Positions 11,812 to 12,359 of a DNA stretch of 12,359 nt are shown in pieces. The position numbers were made by a program, and so were the translations under genes. Position 1 is the first letter of the stretch; the number at the start of each line of letters is the position of its first letter. A model generated the notes under the pieces. That model made no database searches. It was not told where the DNA came from and saw only the letters and a program-made list of their open reading frames with translations. The DNA comes from JAKAXG01 sp035702985 (GTDB lineage: Bacteria; Actinomycetota; Acidimicrobiia; Acidimicrobiales; Palsa-688), in contig DASSZD010000134.1 in assembly GCA_035702985.1 (NCBI GenBank), positions 1-12,359 on the forward strand, read 5' to 3'.

Positions 11812-12359
11812 ATGGCAAAGCAGAAGTTCGAGCGCACCAAGCCCCACCTGAACATCGGCACGATGGGTCACGTCGACCACGGCAAGACGACGCTGACCGC
11901 CGCCATCACCAAGGTGCTGTCCGAACGGGACCCGTCCGGCAACGCCGCGGTGGCCTTCGACCAGATCGACAAGGCCCCCGAGGAGCGCCAGCGGGGCATC
12001 ACCATCAACATCGCCCACGTCGAGTACCAGACGCCAAACCGGCACTACGCCCACGTGGACATGCCCGGCCACGCCGACTACATCAAGAACATGATCACCG
12101 GTGCCGCCCAGGTCGACGGCGCCATCCTGGTCGTGTCGGCCGCCGACGGCCCCATGGCCCAGACCCGGGAGCACGTGCTGCTGGCCCGCCAGGTCGGCGT
12201 ACCGTCGATCGTGGTGGCCCTCAACAAGGCCGACATGGTCGACGACGAGGAGCTGCTCGACCTGGTGGAGCTCGAGGTCCGGGAGCTGCTCAACGAGTAC
12301 GAGTTCCCCGGCGACGACACCCCGGTGGTCCGGGTCTCCGCTCTGAAGGCCCTCGAGGG
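11812..12359 (+). CDS. tuf: Translation elongation factor Tu, 5' part (cut by window end)
   Basis: The first 182 complete codons of EF-Tu (about 400 residues in full), the GTPase that brings aminoacyl-tRNA to the ribosome. The sequence starts MAKQKFERTKPHLNIGTMGH. The G domain shows GHVDHGKT (19-26), RGITI (61-65), DMPGH (83-87, with catalytic His87), NKAD (138-141) and SAL (176-178). Met84 in DMPGH replaces the Cys or Ala more usual there. The ATG at 11812 follows GAGGAG (11795-11800) by 11 nt. It is the last visible gene of the str operon, separated from fusA by a 131-nt gap with a hairpin and a promoter-like element. Domains II and III lie beyond the window, so intactness cannot be judged. 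Confidence 0.98.
   Translation, partial: MAKQKFERTKPHLNIGTMGHVDHGKTTLTAAITKVLSERDPSGNAAVAFDQIDKAPEERQRGITINIAHVEYQTPNRHYAHVDMPGHADYIKNMITGAAQVDGAILVVSAADGPMAQTREHVLLARQVGVPSIVVALNKADMVDDEELLDLVELEVRELLNEYEFPGDDTPVVRVSALKALE

Overview
The window is very GC-rich and reads as a chromosomal segment of a high-GC Gram-positive bacterium (Actinomycetota), probably class Acidimicrobiia. Three things support this. The secreted amidase at 7022-8554 carries tandem 42-residue repeats of the 'GYWLVARDGGVFAFGDAGFYG' kind, which I associate with acidimicrobial surface proteins. There is a 13E12/DUF222-HNH gene behind an actinobacterial-type LexA box. The S7, S12 and EF-G proteins look actinobacterial. The class assignment is an inference; the phylum is more secure.

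Layout, left to right. (1) 1-1169: a ferritin-like diiron-carboxylate protein with a candidate promoter and a small palindromic operator. (2) 1170-3227: an accessory cassette on the + strand made of a LexA-box promoter, a DUF222/HNH-endonuclease gene of the 13E12 family, and a VapB-like antitoxin and VapC-like PIN toxin. The stop of each gene lies at or next to the start of the following one. (3) 3274-4915, - strand: a PIG-L-type zinc deacetylase followed by a class I O-methyltransferase (possibly leaderless), convergent with the toxin gene. (4) 4951-8554, + strand: a tight operon of a GT4 glycosyltransferase, a DMT-type multispanning membrane protein (4-nt overlap) and an exported N-acetylmuramoyl-L-alanine amidase (2-nt gap). 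It starts only 35 nt from the divergent deacetylase gene. (5) 8555-12359, + strand: the str operon rpsL-rpsG-fusA-tuf, with rpsL starting at TTG and tuf cut by the window end.

How it fits together. The 4.0-8.6 kb block looks like cell-envelope or sugar-conjugate metabolism: a glycosyltransferase, a deacetylase of the type acting on GlcNAc conjugates, a carrier-like membrane protein and a wall hydrolase. The str operon is ordinary housekeeping, but rpoB/rpoC are not found in the 8.5 kb before rpsL. The region most worth attention is the SOS-box-HNH-VapBC cassette, where a DNA-damage-type promoter may drive a nuclease-like protein and a toxin-antitoxin pair on one message. I see no tRNA, rRNA, CRISPR array, insertion sequence or prophage gene.
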